This document shows, one piece after another, positions 16,364 through 25,948 of a DNA stretch of 64,000 bases. The DNA lies in assembly GCA_963723965.1 (NCBI GenBank), contig CAVRSV010000006.1, positions 248,001 to 312,000 of the forward strand, read 5' to 3'. How positions within the stretch are numbered: position 1 is the first letter of the stretch; each line of letters opens with the position of its first letter. The notes beneath the pieces are model-generated. The model worked only from the letters and a program-made list of their open reading frames with translations. It ran no database searches and was not told the origin of the DNA. The translations under genes and the position numbers were made by a program. Origin of the DNA: JARRKC01 sp963723965 (GTDB lineage: Bacteria; Acidobacteriota; UBA6911; RPQK01; JAPXNP01).

Positions 16364-19300
16364 GTGATCAATCGGGGGCACCTGCTTCTCTTTCTGCCGG
16401 GTCTCTTCGTTCTTTCACTCGGCGGACACCTGCTTTGGGCCCAGACTCCGCTCTCCTGCGGTGACCGTGTCGAGGGGGAGATCAGCACCCCAGGCGAGCG
16501 GGATCTGTACCGGTTCGAGGGAAACCAGGGGGAAGCCATCCAGGTCGTGGGAGAGAGCATCGACCCCGGCCTACAGCTCGAGATCCAGGTCCTCGATCCC
16601 TCGGGCGTGCTGATCGGATCCAAATCGATCGCGTCGCCTCGATCCGGATCCATCAAGCTCCCCGAAACCGGCCAGTACAGACTGGCGGTTCGGGACTACC
16701 TCGACCAGGCGACGGGACGGTATGCGCTGAGCCTGCAGTTTACGACCGGGAGGTGCGCCGTTCCCATCGATTGCGGAGACAGCCGCGAAGGCCCGGTCTC
16801 GAAGCGCGCCGAGCAGGCTGCCTTCTCCTTTGAGGGCCATGCCGGAGAAGCCGTACGAGTCACGACGGGTCTGGAGTCATCAGCCTCGAAATATCCCGTT
16901 GTCGAGGTCTTCGGACCCGGCGGCAACCGACTCGGCTGGAGTCCATCCGGCGACTCCGGAAGCCTGGTCCTCACGGAGGACGGCACGCACACTCTCCTCC
17001 TGAGCGGGTTCTACAGTTTCTTCGATCAGCCTCATCCCGACAGATACGGGGTCAGTCTGCAGTTTTCCACCGGGCAGTGCGCTTCGCCACTGGGCGATGG
17101 GGGAGTGTTGGAGCGCTCCGTCGATCGGCTCGTCCAACAGGACGCTGTCGCCTTCGAGGCGGGGGCGAGTTCCTGGGTCCACCTGGAGAGTGAAGCCCTC
17201 GACTACGACCCCTGGACACCGCAGTTCACTCTCTTCGATCAACTCGGAACCCAAGTCGAGACCGCCGCCGGATCCCCGGTTGATTTCTTCATCCCGCGAG
17301 ACGGCTCCTACACGGCGGTCGTTGCCAGCCGCGGCGTTCCTCGCAGAACGTTCCGGACCCGGCTGGGGCTGCCGGCTTCGAGGCTCACGGCCGTGACCGA
17401 GCGTCTTTACCAGTCGCCCGTCGAGCACTCCGCCGTCGCCTTCAGCAGTCGCCATGACGAGTACCTGGCAGTCTACGCACTGGATGTCTCCGGCTTTGGA
17501 GAGTACGAGATCTACGGCCGCCTCCTCGATGCAGCCGACCTGCAGCCCAAGGGAGACGAGTTCCGGGTCAGCCGGATGGGTCCCGAGCTGGATCCGCAGT
17601 TCCAGGCCGCGGACCCCGACGTCACCTACGACCCTGTGGGCGACCGGTATCTGGTCGTGTGGTCGGGAGAGAAATCGACGGATGGCAAATTCGAGGTTTA
17701 CGGCCAGTTCCTGAGCGCGGGGACCGGGACCGCGATCGGACAGGACGATTTCAACATCACATCCACGGGGTCCGCGACGAACACCGCTTTCGGCTCGTTC
17801 AGGCCCAAGGTGAGGTCCCTGCCGTCGAGCGGCCAGTTCTATCTCGTCTGGCACGCCGACACGCGACAGGACGGAGCTTTCGATGTCTTCGGCCAGCGAC
17901 TTGCGGCAAGTGGATCGCCGCTCGGAAGTCCGGCCAGGCTGAACGGCGTCGCCACCACGAACGCCGCTTCTTCCTCCCGGAATCCAAGTCTGGCCTACGA
18001 CGCGGATCAGGGGGAGTTCCTGGTGGTCTGGCAGGGGCCCGGCGCGACTGGCGCCGTCTCCGCAATCCGGGCTGCGCGGGTCAACGCCGCCACCGGCACA
18101 ATCGTGTCGCCGGGTGAATTCATCATCAGCGACGCCACGGACGAGGCCCCGCCCGTCTCCTCCGACGCCCCGCCGGACGTGAGCTTCTCCCGTTCCGAAG
18201 GAGTGTACCTGGTGGTCTGGTCTTCCGCCGGTGGACGAATTCTGGGCCGGCGGGTGAATGCTGCCACGGGCACGCGCCTCGGGTTCGGATCGACGCCTCT
18301 GAACTCCGGCTCCGGCGGCAGCCTGCCCAGGGTATCGCGTACCGGCGCGGACCGCGAGTTTCTCGTCACCTGGCAACAGGATCGGGGCGGCGGCGAGCTG
18401 GAAATCTCCGGGCAGAGAATCGACAGCCTCAGCGGCCTGCGCAAGGGTGAGCTCCAGCTGCAAATCAGCCGGGTCGGCCCCGACGGTGACAGCCGCTATG
18501 CGGCGCGCTTCCCGAGTCTGTGTCCCGAGGGGCGGGACGACGGTTATCTCCTGCTGTGGGCCGGTAACGCGCGCCCTTCGGGAGGAAACCATCTCACCGC
18601 CACCGACGTGCCCTTTCACGATTCGAGGACGACGGGTGATCTGAACTGGGTCCTCAGCGCCCGGGAAACTCCCAGCGGGACCGGCGGACCGCTGTTTTCC
18701 GGGGCCGTGTCAACGGCCGGTGAGGACGGACTGGTGGTCACGGGAGGCTTTGGCGCGCTGACTCGAATGGACTCGGACGCCTCGGTGTTGTGGTCTCTGC
18801 GCACGAGCGACTTTACTTCCGAACCCATCGGTCGCCCCATGAGCGCGGGTGACGGGACGTTTCTCATCCCCGGTCAGGCCGGAAGGGGGTGGGAGACGGG
18901 GCACCTGAACGCGGTCTCCCAAAGCGGAACCCGAATCTGGGAGCGCGGCGTCGCAGAGGGCGCCTGGATGCCCCTCGCCGAAGGCCCGGACTCCGTTCTC
19001 TACGGGCCCTCTTCGAGGGGACTGTCCGCCCTGGACTCGAACGGAGAGACTCTGTGGGAATTCCCGACCGTCGACTTCACGCCGACGACTGCACCGGCCG
19101 TCGATCCGGCGGGCCGACTGCTCCTGGGGGCCCGCAGCATCGACACCCCGGCGCAGAGCCGCCTCTATTCGCTGAGCCTTTCGGGCACACCGGCGTGGCT
19201 CCTGGACGTCGACTGGGACATCGGCGGAGACTATTCGATCGCCTTGGGCGCGGATGGGACTGCCTATGTGGGCGGCTCCTCACTGGGGGCGGTTTCCGCC

Positions 19301-21214
19301 GATGGCCGGCTCCTGTGGGAGATCCAGGTTGGCGAGAGCACAGGCGGGAATTGCCAGCCCGTTGTGGGCGAACAAGGCCAGGTCCTTTGCGCATTCGGGA
19401 ATTCCGTCGCGGCCTTCGGTCCGGCGGGACAGCGGATCTGGTCATTTCAGGCTGACGACGAGGATGAGGCATTCGGCCCGTACCTGGCCGTCGACGCAGC
19501 CGGAACGGTTTACGCCGTGTCGACGCGGCGGGAGGGGACGGGCGCTGACGGCCTTCTCTACGCTCTGGACGGACTCGGGAAGCTGCGCTGGAAGGTTGCT
19601 CTACCGGGCGAGCGATTCGAGGCGGCGGTCCCTTCCTTCGACCGCGCCGGCAATCTCTACCTGGTCTCCGATCAAGGCAGCCTCTTCTCGCTCTGGACGG
19701 GCAGCTCGGTGATCTCTGAGGGCTGGTCGGTGGCAGGAGGGGGGGGCCAGCATACCGGACGCAGGGCCGCCACCGAGACTCCGCACCTCTATTTTGCCCA
19801 GTTTGCGGACGGGGCCGGTGCGCTGGCCAGCCAGCTGATTCTCCTGAATCCGAGCCGGAAAGGGGAAATCGAGACACGGGTCCGCCTGAGAGACGGCGCA
19901 GGCCGACCGATGATCGTCGATCTCAATGGCACGACCATCGAGGGAGAGATGACCGTCCCGGTGCCCCCGGAGGGCTTGCGGTCGCTTCGAACCGATTCTT
20001 TTGGAGATCTGCAGGTAGGTTCGGTGTCCGTCGAGTCGACGGGGAACCTTGGCGGTCTGATTCTGTTTGGCGGCTCGGTTGGTCTGGCGGGCGTGGGCGC
20101 CAGTGCGGAGCAACTGTCCGGCTTTCTGGTGCCCATCGAAACCCGCCGGGAAAGCGGGCTGGACACGGGCGTGGCCATGATGAATCTGGAGGGTTCGGGC
20201 CAGCAGGTCAACCTCGAACTTCTGGACCGCGACGGCCGGAGCCTGGCCGAGTCCACTCTGGCCGGAGAAGAGCAACTTGCGGCCGGCGGACACCTGGCCC
20301 GATACGTCGACGGCTTCCAATGGAGCCGGCCCGTCGATTTCTCCAATTTCACTGGGCTCCTCAAGGTCACCGGGACCGGACGGTTGTCGGCCACGGCCAT
20401 CCAGACCCGGCCGGGCCAGTATGCGACGATGCCGGTGACGGCGTGGTCGGATCGGCAGTGGGGCAGGCTGCTCGATCACCCGCTTCAGGCCCAAGTCGTT
20501 GCGGCCCCCGCCAAACCCTGTCGCCTGCAGTTTGCCCAGTTCGCCGACGGCACCGAGGGAACGGCGGCCCTGTTCAGTGAAATCCTCCTCTTCAATCCCG
20601 ACCGGTCTTCGAGCGTCCAGGCCACACTCGAGCTCAGGGACGATAACGGAAGTCCGATCCAAGTCGATCTCAACGGTCAAACCGTCGATGGGACGCTGAC
20701 GTTGACACTGCCGCCCCTGGGCCTGAGGACCCTCCAGACCGACGGCCGAGGCCCGGTGGTGACGGGCTCGGTCACGGTCGAATCGGACCAGCCACTATCC
20801 GGAGTGATCGTCTTCGGCGGCAGTGTGGGACTCGCAGGCGTCGGCTCGAGTCAGGAACTGTCCGGTGGTTTCCTCGCCCCGGTCGAAACCGACGCGGCGC
20901 AAGGGATCAGCACGGGAATCGCCTTCGTCAACCTCGAGGACCGGGAGATCGGGCTGGAATTGTCGCTTCTCGACCCGGACGGGGAGCTCGTGGCCCAGGC
21001 TCGTCTGGAGGGAGGGCAGGCGCTGCCGGCACGGGGGCATCGGGCCCTTTTCGTCGATCAGATTGGCTGGGACCACGCGGTCGACTTCAGCCACTTCAGC
21101 GGGTCGTTGAAGGTCGGAGCCGACGGCCCGATCGCTGCGACGGTCCTTCAGACACGACCCAACCAGTTCGCCACGATGCCGGTGGTGCCGGTTGCTCCGC
21201 CTCAACAGCCGTAG
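16364..21214 (+). CDS. Giant secreted protein: PPC domains, two beta-propellers, duplicated C-terminal module
   Basis: About 1616 residues. The GTG at 16364 (AGGCGGGG upstream) gives a signal peptide, LLLFLPGLFVLSLGGHLLWA. An in-frame ATG at 16115 would add a long leader overlapping the kinase remnant. Two bacterial pre-peptidase (PPC)-like domains (CGDRVEGEIS, CGDSREGPVS) and a third weaker one (LGDGGVLERS) follow. Next are about six ~50-residue repeats with a core like GDRYLVVWSGEKS, GEFLVVWQGP and GVYLVVWSSA. Then come about seven PQQ-like blades (ASVLWSLRTSDF, GETLWEFPTVDF, GRLLWEIQVG). The last ~470 residues are two ~225-residue copies of one module (AQFADG, VDLNG, FGGSVGLAGVG, TMPV). 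No catalytic motif was seen; a surface adhesin or structural role is plausible. Unrelated to the hydrolase downstream, which is convergent. Confidence 0.9.
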   Translation: MINRGHLLLFLPGLFVLSLGGHLLWAQTPLSCGDRVEGEISTPGERDLYRFEGNQGEAIQVVGESIDPGLQLEIQVLDPSGVLIGSKSIASPRSGSIKLPETGQYRLAVRDYLDQATGRYALSLQFTTGRCAVPIDCGDSREGPVSKRAEQAAFSFEGHAGEAVRVTTGLESSASKYPVVEVFGPGGNRLGWSPSGDSGSLVLTEDGTHTLLLSGFYSFFDQPHPDRYGVSLQFSTGQCASPLGDGGVLERSVDRLVQQDAVAFEAGASSWVHLESEALDYDPWTPQFTLFDQLGTQVETAAGSPVDFFIPRDGSYTAVVASRGVPRRTFRTRLGLPASRLTAVTERLYQSPVEHSAVAFSSRHDEYLAVYALDVSGFGEYEIYGRLLDAADLQPKGDEFRVSRMGPELDPQFQAADPDVTYDPVGDRYLVVWSGEKSTDGKFEVYGQFLSAGTGTAIGQDDFNITSTGSATNTAFGSFRPKVRSLPSSGQFYLVWHADTRQDGAFDVFGQRLAASGSPLGSPARLNGVATTNAASSSRNPSLAYDADQGEFLVVWQGPGATGAVSAIRAARVNAATGTIVSPGEFIISDATDEAPPVSSDAPPDVSFSRSEGVYLVVWSSAGGRILGRRVNAATGTRLGFGSTPLNSGSGGSLPRVSRTGADREFLVTWQQDRGGGELEISGQRIDSLSGLRKGELQLQISRVGPDGDSRYAARFPSLCPEGRDDGYLLLWAGNARPSGGNHLTATDVPFHDSRTTGDLNWVLSARETPSGTGGPLFSGAVSTAGEDGLVVTGGFGALTRMDSDASVLWSLRTSDFTSEPIGRPMSAGDGTFLIPGQAGRGWETGHLNAVSQSGTRIWERGVAEGAWMPLAEGPDSVLYGPSSRGLSALDSNGETLWEFPTVDFTPTTAPAVDPAGRLLLGARSIDTPAQSRLYSLSLSGTPAWLLDVDWDIGGDYSIALGADGTAYVGGSSLGAVSADGRLLWEIQVGESTGGNCQPVVGEQGQVLCAFGNSVAAFGPAGQRIWSFQADDEDEAFGPYLAVDAAGTVYAVSTRREGTGADGLLYALDGLGKLRWKVALPGERFEAAVPSFDRAGNLYLVSDQGSLFSLWTGSSVISEGWSVAGGGGQHTGRRAATETPHLYFAQFADGAGALASQLILLNPSRKGEIETRVRLRDGAGRPMIVDLNGTTIEGEMTVPVPPEGLRSLRTDSFGDLQVGSVSVESTGNLGGLILFGGSVGLAGVGASAEQLSGFLVPIETRRESGLDTGVAMMNLEGSGQQVNLELLDRDGRSLAESTLAGEEQLAAGGHLARYVDGFQWSRPVDFSNFTGLLKVTGTGRLSATAIQTRPGQYATMPVTAWSDRQWGRLLDHPLQAQVVAAPAKPCRLQFAQFADGTEGTAALFSEILLFNPDRSSSVQATLELRDDNGSPIQVDLNGQTVDGTLTLTLPPLGLRTLQTDGRGPVVTGSVTVESDQPLSGVIVFGGSVGLAGVGSSQELSGGFLAPVETDAAQGISTGIAFVNLEDREIGLELSLLDPDGELVAQARLEGGQALPARGHRALFVDQIGWDHAVDFSHFSGSLKVGADGPIAATVLQTRPNQFATMPVVPVAPPQQP

Positions 21215-21272
21215 CGTGGCGACGCATGCCCCTCCGGAAGTCGGAACCTGCCAGCGGGACGGCACGTCGCCA

Positions 21273-22703
21273 TCACTGGTTCCCGCTCGCCCCCGGTTCG
21301 CCGAAGCCCGCCGTGGCGTCATCGAGAATCAGCACCCAGTCGCGGCCCCGTCCTGATGTGGGAGGAGTATAGGTCTGAATGCTCGTCGTGTCGCCCGCAT
21401 GCAGGGGGTAGGCGACACCATAGCGGGGATCGAACCAGGTTTCGCGAATCTTCCGGGACCGAATGACGCCTTTGTCCACCGTAAAGGACTCACCCCAGGG
21501 ACTGTAGACGAAGGCAAAGCTCCCGTCTTTCGCCCGGGCCGCGCGAATCTTCGCTCCCCCCGAATCGGGGCCGCTCAGAATCATCGCCTGGTCGGGCTCG
21601 AGCTTCCAGTAGGGCCGAGATTCGAACAGCCGGCGCAAATGGCCCATCTGAAAGGCTCCAGGGTGATCCAGCGCGTCGAACCAGGGGATCCTGGCCCAGA
21701 TAATCGGGTCGCGCCCAGGCTGCCACATCTGCCAGATGCTGTTGTTGCCATACGCGTGGCCGCAGGCTCCGGCCAGCAGCGACCAGTATGCCGCCTGGCG
21801 GACGTCGTCATCATCGAATCGATCCAGCCGGTTGGCATCCGCCCAGTAGAAGCCGACCGGAATGGTTTCGTAGCGGGGCTCCCCGTCGAGAGTCGGCTTT
21901 CGTGGCTCGAGGGCCCGGTCCCGCTCGACGAACAGGCCGTTGTCGTGATCGTGGGCCGCGTGGGAGGACTGGAACATATTGAAATCGAGCCACTCGGCGT
22001 TGTGCAGATAGTCGGAAGAGCGACCCGGTCCGCGGGGGTGATACGTGATGAGGTGATTTCCTCCGTCACCTGCCCGCAACCCCTGGGCCATGGCTTCGAT
22101 CAGTGCGTACTCGTCCGGGCTTTCGATATTCTGGTCGCCACCCAGAATCCAGATCACCGGTTTGTCCCGGTAGCGGTTGCCGAGGAAGCGGCCATAGGAG
22201 CGCGCCGATTCCTCCGTAAACAGGCGGATGCGGTTTTCTCCGACGAGCTTCCAGTAGGATCCCCAGGTCGGGAGGAGCCCCACGAAGAGTCCCAGTTCCT
22301 GGGCCCGGTTCAAGACGTAATCGACATGCCTGAAGTAGGCTTCATTCGGCCGCCCGGGATTCCGGTCCAGCAGGGGAACCTCGCCGTAGGCATTGGGTGA
22401 ATCGACACCGCCCTCGGTCGGCAGGAGGACTGCCTGGATGACCGTGAATCCCTTGCGGGCGCGATCCTCCAGATAGCGGTCCGATTCTTCGCGGTTCAAG
22501 CGATGAAAGAGTTCCCAGGCCGTGTCCCCCAGGTAGAAGAACGGCTTACCCGTGGAATCCTGCAGATAGCGCCCATTCTCCATGACCTCGAGCCGGCGTG
22601 CTTGAGCTGCCAGTTCCCCCTGGGCCCAGCCGGTCAGCAGAATCGCAGCCAAAACTGACAGTGCCAGCCTGGTTCCACCCTGTCCCCTGCTCGATAGCTG
22701 CAT
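21273..22703 (-). CDS. Secreted GH140-like (DUF4038) glycoside hydrolase, apiosidase family
   Basis: A 476-residue exported protein. The signal peptide covers LALSVLAAILLTGWAQGELA. The DUF4038 barrel starts with ENGRYLQDSTGKPFFYLGDT and AWELFHRLNREE. VIQAVLLPTEGG, FVGLLPTWGSYW and the conserved IWILGGDQNI follow. C-terminal landmarks AYWSLLAGACGHAYGNNSIW and a short 'collagen-binding' DUF5060-like tail (SFAFVYSPWGESF) complete the family. Members such as GH140 hydrolyse apiose linkages in pectin side chains; others act on unknown glycans, so the substrate is uncertain. The ATG at 22703 with GGGGAGG eight bases before it is preferred over an upstream start at 22841. Confidence 0.87.
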   Translation of the reverse strand: MQLSSRGQGGTRLALSVLAAILLTGWAQGELAAQARRLEVMENGRYLQDSTGKPFFYLGDTAWELFHRLNREESDRYLEDRARKGFTVIQAVLLPTEGGVDSPNAYGEVPLLDRNPGRPNEAYFRHVDYVLNRAQELGLFVGLLPTWGSYWKLVGENRIRLFTEESARSYGRFLGNRYRDKPVIWILGGDQNIESPDEYALIEAMAQGLRAGDGGNHLITYHPRGPGRSSDYLHNAEWLDFNMFQSSHAAHDHDNGLFVERDRALEPRKPTLDGEPRYETIPVGFYWADANRLDRFDDDDVRQAAYWSLLAGACGHAYGNNSIWQMWQPGRDPIIWARIPWFDALDHPGAFQMGHLRRLFESRPYWKLEPDQAMILSGPDSGGAKIRAARAKDGSFAFVYSPWGESFTVDKGVIRSRKIRETWFDPRYGVAYPLHAGDTTSIQTYTPPTSGRGRDWVLILDDATAGFGEPGASGNQ

Positions 22704-22860
22704 GCGTGACACCTCCCCGGACCATTGGAGCACAGAGTCCTCGCCGGCGCACGCGAAGACACTGATTCGGGGAGATCCGAGGCGAAGACAATCGAGAACC
22801 GGTCCGTCCGTGGAGCACGCCGACGGTCCGCCCGGCAGCATGATGAAGAAATGATCCCCG

Positions 22861-23103
22861 TCAGGGACGACGATTCAACAGAGCGCCAAGACAGGCCACG
22901 GTAAATGGAATGAGGTAGTTTGCGCCGATTCTGAGGATGAGAGGAAGGTCCACGGATTCGGACAGAATCCGGTCCGACTGGTTGACCGCGGTCAGCAGCG
23001 TTCCCACGCAGACCGCTACCAGACCGTTTCGTCGAACCAGCGACCAGGAGAACAATCTCGAGAGCGCCGGATCAGCGGAGCGCACCGGCGAAGCACTCTC
23101 CAT
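22861..23103 (-). CDS. NrtS-like small membrane protein
   Basis: An 80-residue protein with two hydrophobic helices: LVAVCVGTLLTAVNQSD and a later ANYLIPFTVACLGALLN. The first helix ends in NQSD and the second contains YLIPF, matching the NrtS family (pattern TILNLINQGD and TYLVPY), which was named from a nitrate/nitrite transport setting. The true role of the family is poorly known. The N-terminal ~20 residues are polar. There is no nitrate gene nearby. It lies 157 bases upstream of the hydrolase on the same strand. Confidence 0.7.
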   Translation of the reverse strand: MESASPVRSADPALSRLFSWSLVRRNGLVAVCVGTLLTAVNQSDRILSESVDLPLILRIGANYLIPFTVACLGALLNRRP

Positions 23104-23323
23104 ACGGACGATCCTCGCGGGATTCTGTGAGGACTCCGCGTCCCACGCGGCCGGTCCGCCCCCCGGAAATTCGGAGCCGAATCCCCGGCCGATCGAAACC
23201 TTACGCGAGACCGCGTTGGGTGAATTCCTCAGTTTGCCGCACTATACGCTCGGCCTGAATTGCCATGCAATGCCAAATAACGATGCGTTGTTAACTTTTG
23301 ACCCAAGCGCCGACGACGACGCC

Positions 23324-24748
23324 TCACGCGGCGGGCTGAATATTCTGGTTCAGACGGAACCGGTTCTGGGGGTCGTACTTCCTCTTCAGCTCGACCAGAC
23401 GCTGGTAATGCGGGCCATAGGCAGCCTGGACCCGCCCCTTCTCGTCCTCGGTCATGAAGTTCACGTACGCGGTCCCTGCCGAGAATGGGGCCGCCGCTTC
23501 GAAGAAGGCCCGCGCCCAGCCGATGCATTCGTCGTCCGCGCCAGGATCGCGCCAGCGGCCGTGCACGTTCATCACGTAGCGGATGCCACGCTGCCCGTAG
23601 GCAGTCTCGTCCCGCGGGACCCGGGACATGGCACCGGCGATGTTCCCGATGAAGATCTCGCATTCGGGCGAGGGGAGCTGCGCTACGTACTCCAGCAGCG
23701 TGCTGATGATACCGTCGCTCAACTCGTTGAAATCGTGAGATTTCCAGTAGTTTCGAGCGCCGGGAGTCAGTAGCGGATCGAAAGCAGTCTGGAAGACCGT
23801 GTATTCATGTGGCATCACCGCAGTCGCAATGGGGGTGCCCATGGCCGTCAAAGGCTTGATGGCCCTCTCGGCTCGCCCGGGGTCACCGGCGTGAATAAGG
23901 GCGAGCACGAGGACCTCCCTGCCATGAACCTCCTGCGGCAGGAAGGGCAGCGGAGGGGCCTTTCGGAGCACCACGAAGACGCTCAGCTCTTCGCTCGCCT
24001 CGTCCATGAACCGCCGGTACTGTTTCAGGACAGATTCGGCCTCGGAGAAGGGATAGACAATCAGACCCGCGAGAAGCTGGGGGCCGACCCGGTGAAGCCT
24101 GAACTCGAACGAGGTAGCGACACCAAAATTCCCGCCACCGCCTCGGATTCCCCAGAACAGATCCGGGTTCTCCTCGGCACTCGCTTTCAGGAGCTCCCCG
24201 TCGGCGGTGACGATATCAGCGGAGAGGAGATTGTCGACGGTGAGTCCGTGCTTCCGGGTGAGCCAGCCGAAGCCACCACCCAGCGTGAGGCCGGAGACAC
24301 CGGTCGTCGAATTGATGCCCAGAGGAGTCGCGAGACCGAAGCTCTGGGCTTCGCGATCAAAGTCACCCAGGGTGTTCCCGGGTTCGACACGGGCGGTCCC
24401 TTTGACCGGATCGACCCGAACGGACTTCATGGGACTCAGATCGATGGCCAACCCGCCGTCGCAGACGGCATTTCCGGCGATATTGTGTCCGCCGCCTCGG
24501 ACGGAGAGGAGCAGGTTTCCTTCCCGCGCGAATTTCACGGCCTGTTTGACGTCGGAAGCCCCGAGGCAACGCACGATGAGTCCCGGATGGCGATCGATCA
24601 TGGCGTTCCAGATCGTTCGTGCTTCCTCATAGGCCGATTCCCCCGGAAATGCCAGAGACCCGCGGAGTCGCTCCGAGAGCCCCTGGAGATCTGACTCGGT
24701 AAAAGAAACGCTGTTTCCCGAAAGAGTTGAAATCGTTGCTGATGCCAT
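23324..24748 (-). CDS. FAD-linked oxidase, berberine-bridge-enzyme-like
   Basis: A 474-residue flavoprotein of the PCMH FAD-binding class with a C-terminal berberine-bridge segment. VRGGGHNIAGNAVCDGGLAI carries the histidine that binds FAD covalently. GVSGLTLGGGFGWLTRKHGL is the second FAD-binding signature; the cysteine that makes a second covalent bond in some members is absent, so single covalent attachment is expected. NPDLFWGIRGGGGNFGVATS fits, and the end YDPQNRFRLNQNI (family: YDPxNxFxxNQNI) marks the BBE domain. Such enzymes oxidise sugars, alkaloids or phenolics with O2. The substrate is unknown. GGAGG lies ~9 bases before the ATG. No signal peptide is apparent, so it is probably cytoplasmic. 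Confidence 0.9.
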   Translation of the reverse strand: MASATISTLSGNSVSFTESDLQGLSERLRGSLAFPGESAYEEARTIWNAMIDRHPGLIVRCLGASDVKQAVKFAREGNLLLSVRGGGHNIAGNAVCDGGLAIDLSPMKSVRVDPVKGTARVEPGNTLGDFDREAQSFGLATPLGINSTTGVSGLTLGGGFGWLTRKHGLTVDNLLSADIVTADGELLKASAEENPDLFWGIRGGGGNFGVATSFEFRLHRVGPQLLAGLIVYPFSEAESVLKQYRRFMDEASEELSVFVVLRKAPPLPFLPQEVHGREVLVLALIHAGDPGRAERAIKPLTAMGTPIATAVMPHEYTVFQTAFDPLLTPGARNYWKSHDFNELSDGIISTLLEYVAQLPSPECEIFIGNIAGAMSRVPRDETAYGQRGIRYVMNVHGRWRDPGADDECIGWARAFFEAAAPFSAGTAYVNFMTEDEKGRVQAAYGPHYQRLVELKRKYDPQNRFRLNQNIQPAA

Positions 24749-24818
24749 GGAGTTTGCCTCCGTGCCTGGGTTGGGGCCCGCTCCTTCAGGGGCGGACGAG
24801 GAGAGTTCAAAAACTGGT

Positions 24819-24837
24819 AATAAGTGTCTCTCTTATT
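24819..24837. promoter_or_regulatory. Inverted repeat AATAAG-N7-CTTATT upstream of the FAD oxidase
   Basis: Perfect 6-bp arms (24819-24824 and 24832-24837) with a seven-base spacer lie about 70 bases before the FAD-oxidase ATG, in a locally AT-rich patch. On the minus strand a TTGACA-like box lies just upstream. The placement suits a dimeric repressor site. No adjacent regulator gene is evident, so this is tentative. Confidence 0.35.
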
Positions 24838-25008
24838 GACGCGCATGTCAATTACGACCGCTTGTCTCGATCGAGGGCTGGACGGCCCGTCGGGGCAGGC
24901 CGGTCACCGTGGACAATTCCCCTGGAAGCAATATTTCCGTGGCCTGCTGCGGAGAGCGGGAAGATGCGAGACCTCCTCTTTCCTGCACAAAGGTGATTGA
25001 ATAGCCCG

Positions 25009-25824
25009 GTGAGACTCAGTGCCTGGAAGTTGATACTCGAATATGACGGGTCTCGCTACCGCGGGTGGCAGTCGCAAAAGAACGCACGCTCGATTCAGGA
25101 CACCCTGGCCCGGGCTGCCCGCGAAATCCTGCAGGTCCCCGTCGAACTGCAGGGGGCGGGCCGAACGGACGCAGGCGTCCACGCCCTGGGCCAGGTGGCG
25201 CATCTCAAGGCCCAGCTTCGGAGACCGGTCGCGAGTGACCTGCTCCTTCAGAAACTCAACCAGGCCCTGCCTGCCGACCTGGTGGTGCTATCCCTCGAGT
25301 CGGTGAACGTTCGGTTTCACGCCCGCCACCACGCCGTAAGCCGAACTTACCTGTACCGGATCTCCCAGCGCAAACAGGCGTTCGCGAAGCGCTATGTGTG
25401 GTGGATCAAGGAACCTCTGGACGTGGATCGGATGGCTCGGTCCGCCCGGCAAATCACGGGACGTCATGACTTCGCCGCCTTCTGCGCCCGGGACCATTCC
25501 CGGCCCGGCGAGTCGACGCTAGTCGTGGTCGAGTCCTGTCAGGTGGCCTGCGACGATGCCCTCATCCTCGTGCGGGTGACCGCTTCTCACTTCCTGTGGC
25601 GAATGGTTCGGCGGATCGTCGGTGCCCTCGTCATGGTTGGGAGAGGAGAGCTGAGCGAAGAAGAATTTTCCTCGCTTCTCGTCCCCGGCTGCCCGCTTTC
25701 GGGCCGCGTCGCCGAATGGACGGCGCCCGCGGCCGGGCTCTTTCTTGAAGAGGTCCGCTACCGCGAGGGATCCTCACCCGCACCACGGCCGTTACGAGGC
25801 GACGGCATCGATGACGTCTCGTGA
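25009..25824 (+). CDS. truA: tRNA pseudouridine(38-40) synthase
   Basis: Makes pseudouridine at positions 38-40 of the tRNA anticodon stem. The order of family motifs is complete: LEYDGSRYRGWQSQ, the catalytic GAGRTDAGVHALGQVAH with the nucleophilic Asp, VRFHARHHAVSRTYLYRI, GRHDFAAFC and HFLWRMVRRIVGALVMVGRG. The length of ~271 residues is normal. The GTG at 25009 is preferred because AAAGGTGA lies ~10 bases before it; a TTG at 24997 is the longer alternative but sits too close to that site. It is a single-gene unit between a divergent oxidase and the porin remnant. Confidence 0.95.
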   Translation: MRLSAWKLILEYDGSRYRGWQSQKNARSIQDTLARAAREILQVPVELQGAGRTDAGVHALGQVAHLKAQLRRPVASDLLLQKLNQALPADLVVLSLESVNVRFHARHHAVSRTYLYRISQRKQAFAKRYVWWIKEPLDVDRMARSARQITGRHDFAAFCARDHSRPGESTLVVVESCQVACDDALILVRVTASHFLWRMVRRIVGALVMVGRGELSEEEFSSLLVPGCPLSGRVAEWTAPAAGLFLEEVRYREGSSPAPRPLRGDGIDDVS

Positions 25825-25948
25825 CTCCTCCGACCCTACCGCTCGGGTCGGAGGCTGTCTCCGGCAGTCCACCCCCTGGGCTTGCAGGGCATCCGCGACA
25901 GCCATCGATCTTCTCGCCCGGCTGAACTCCAATCGACGATGGTGATGA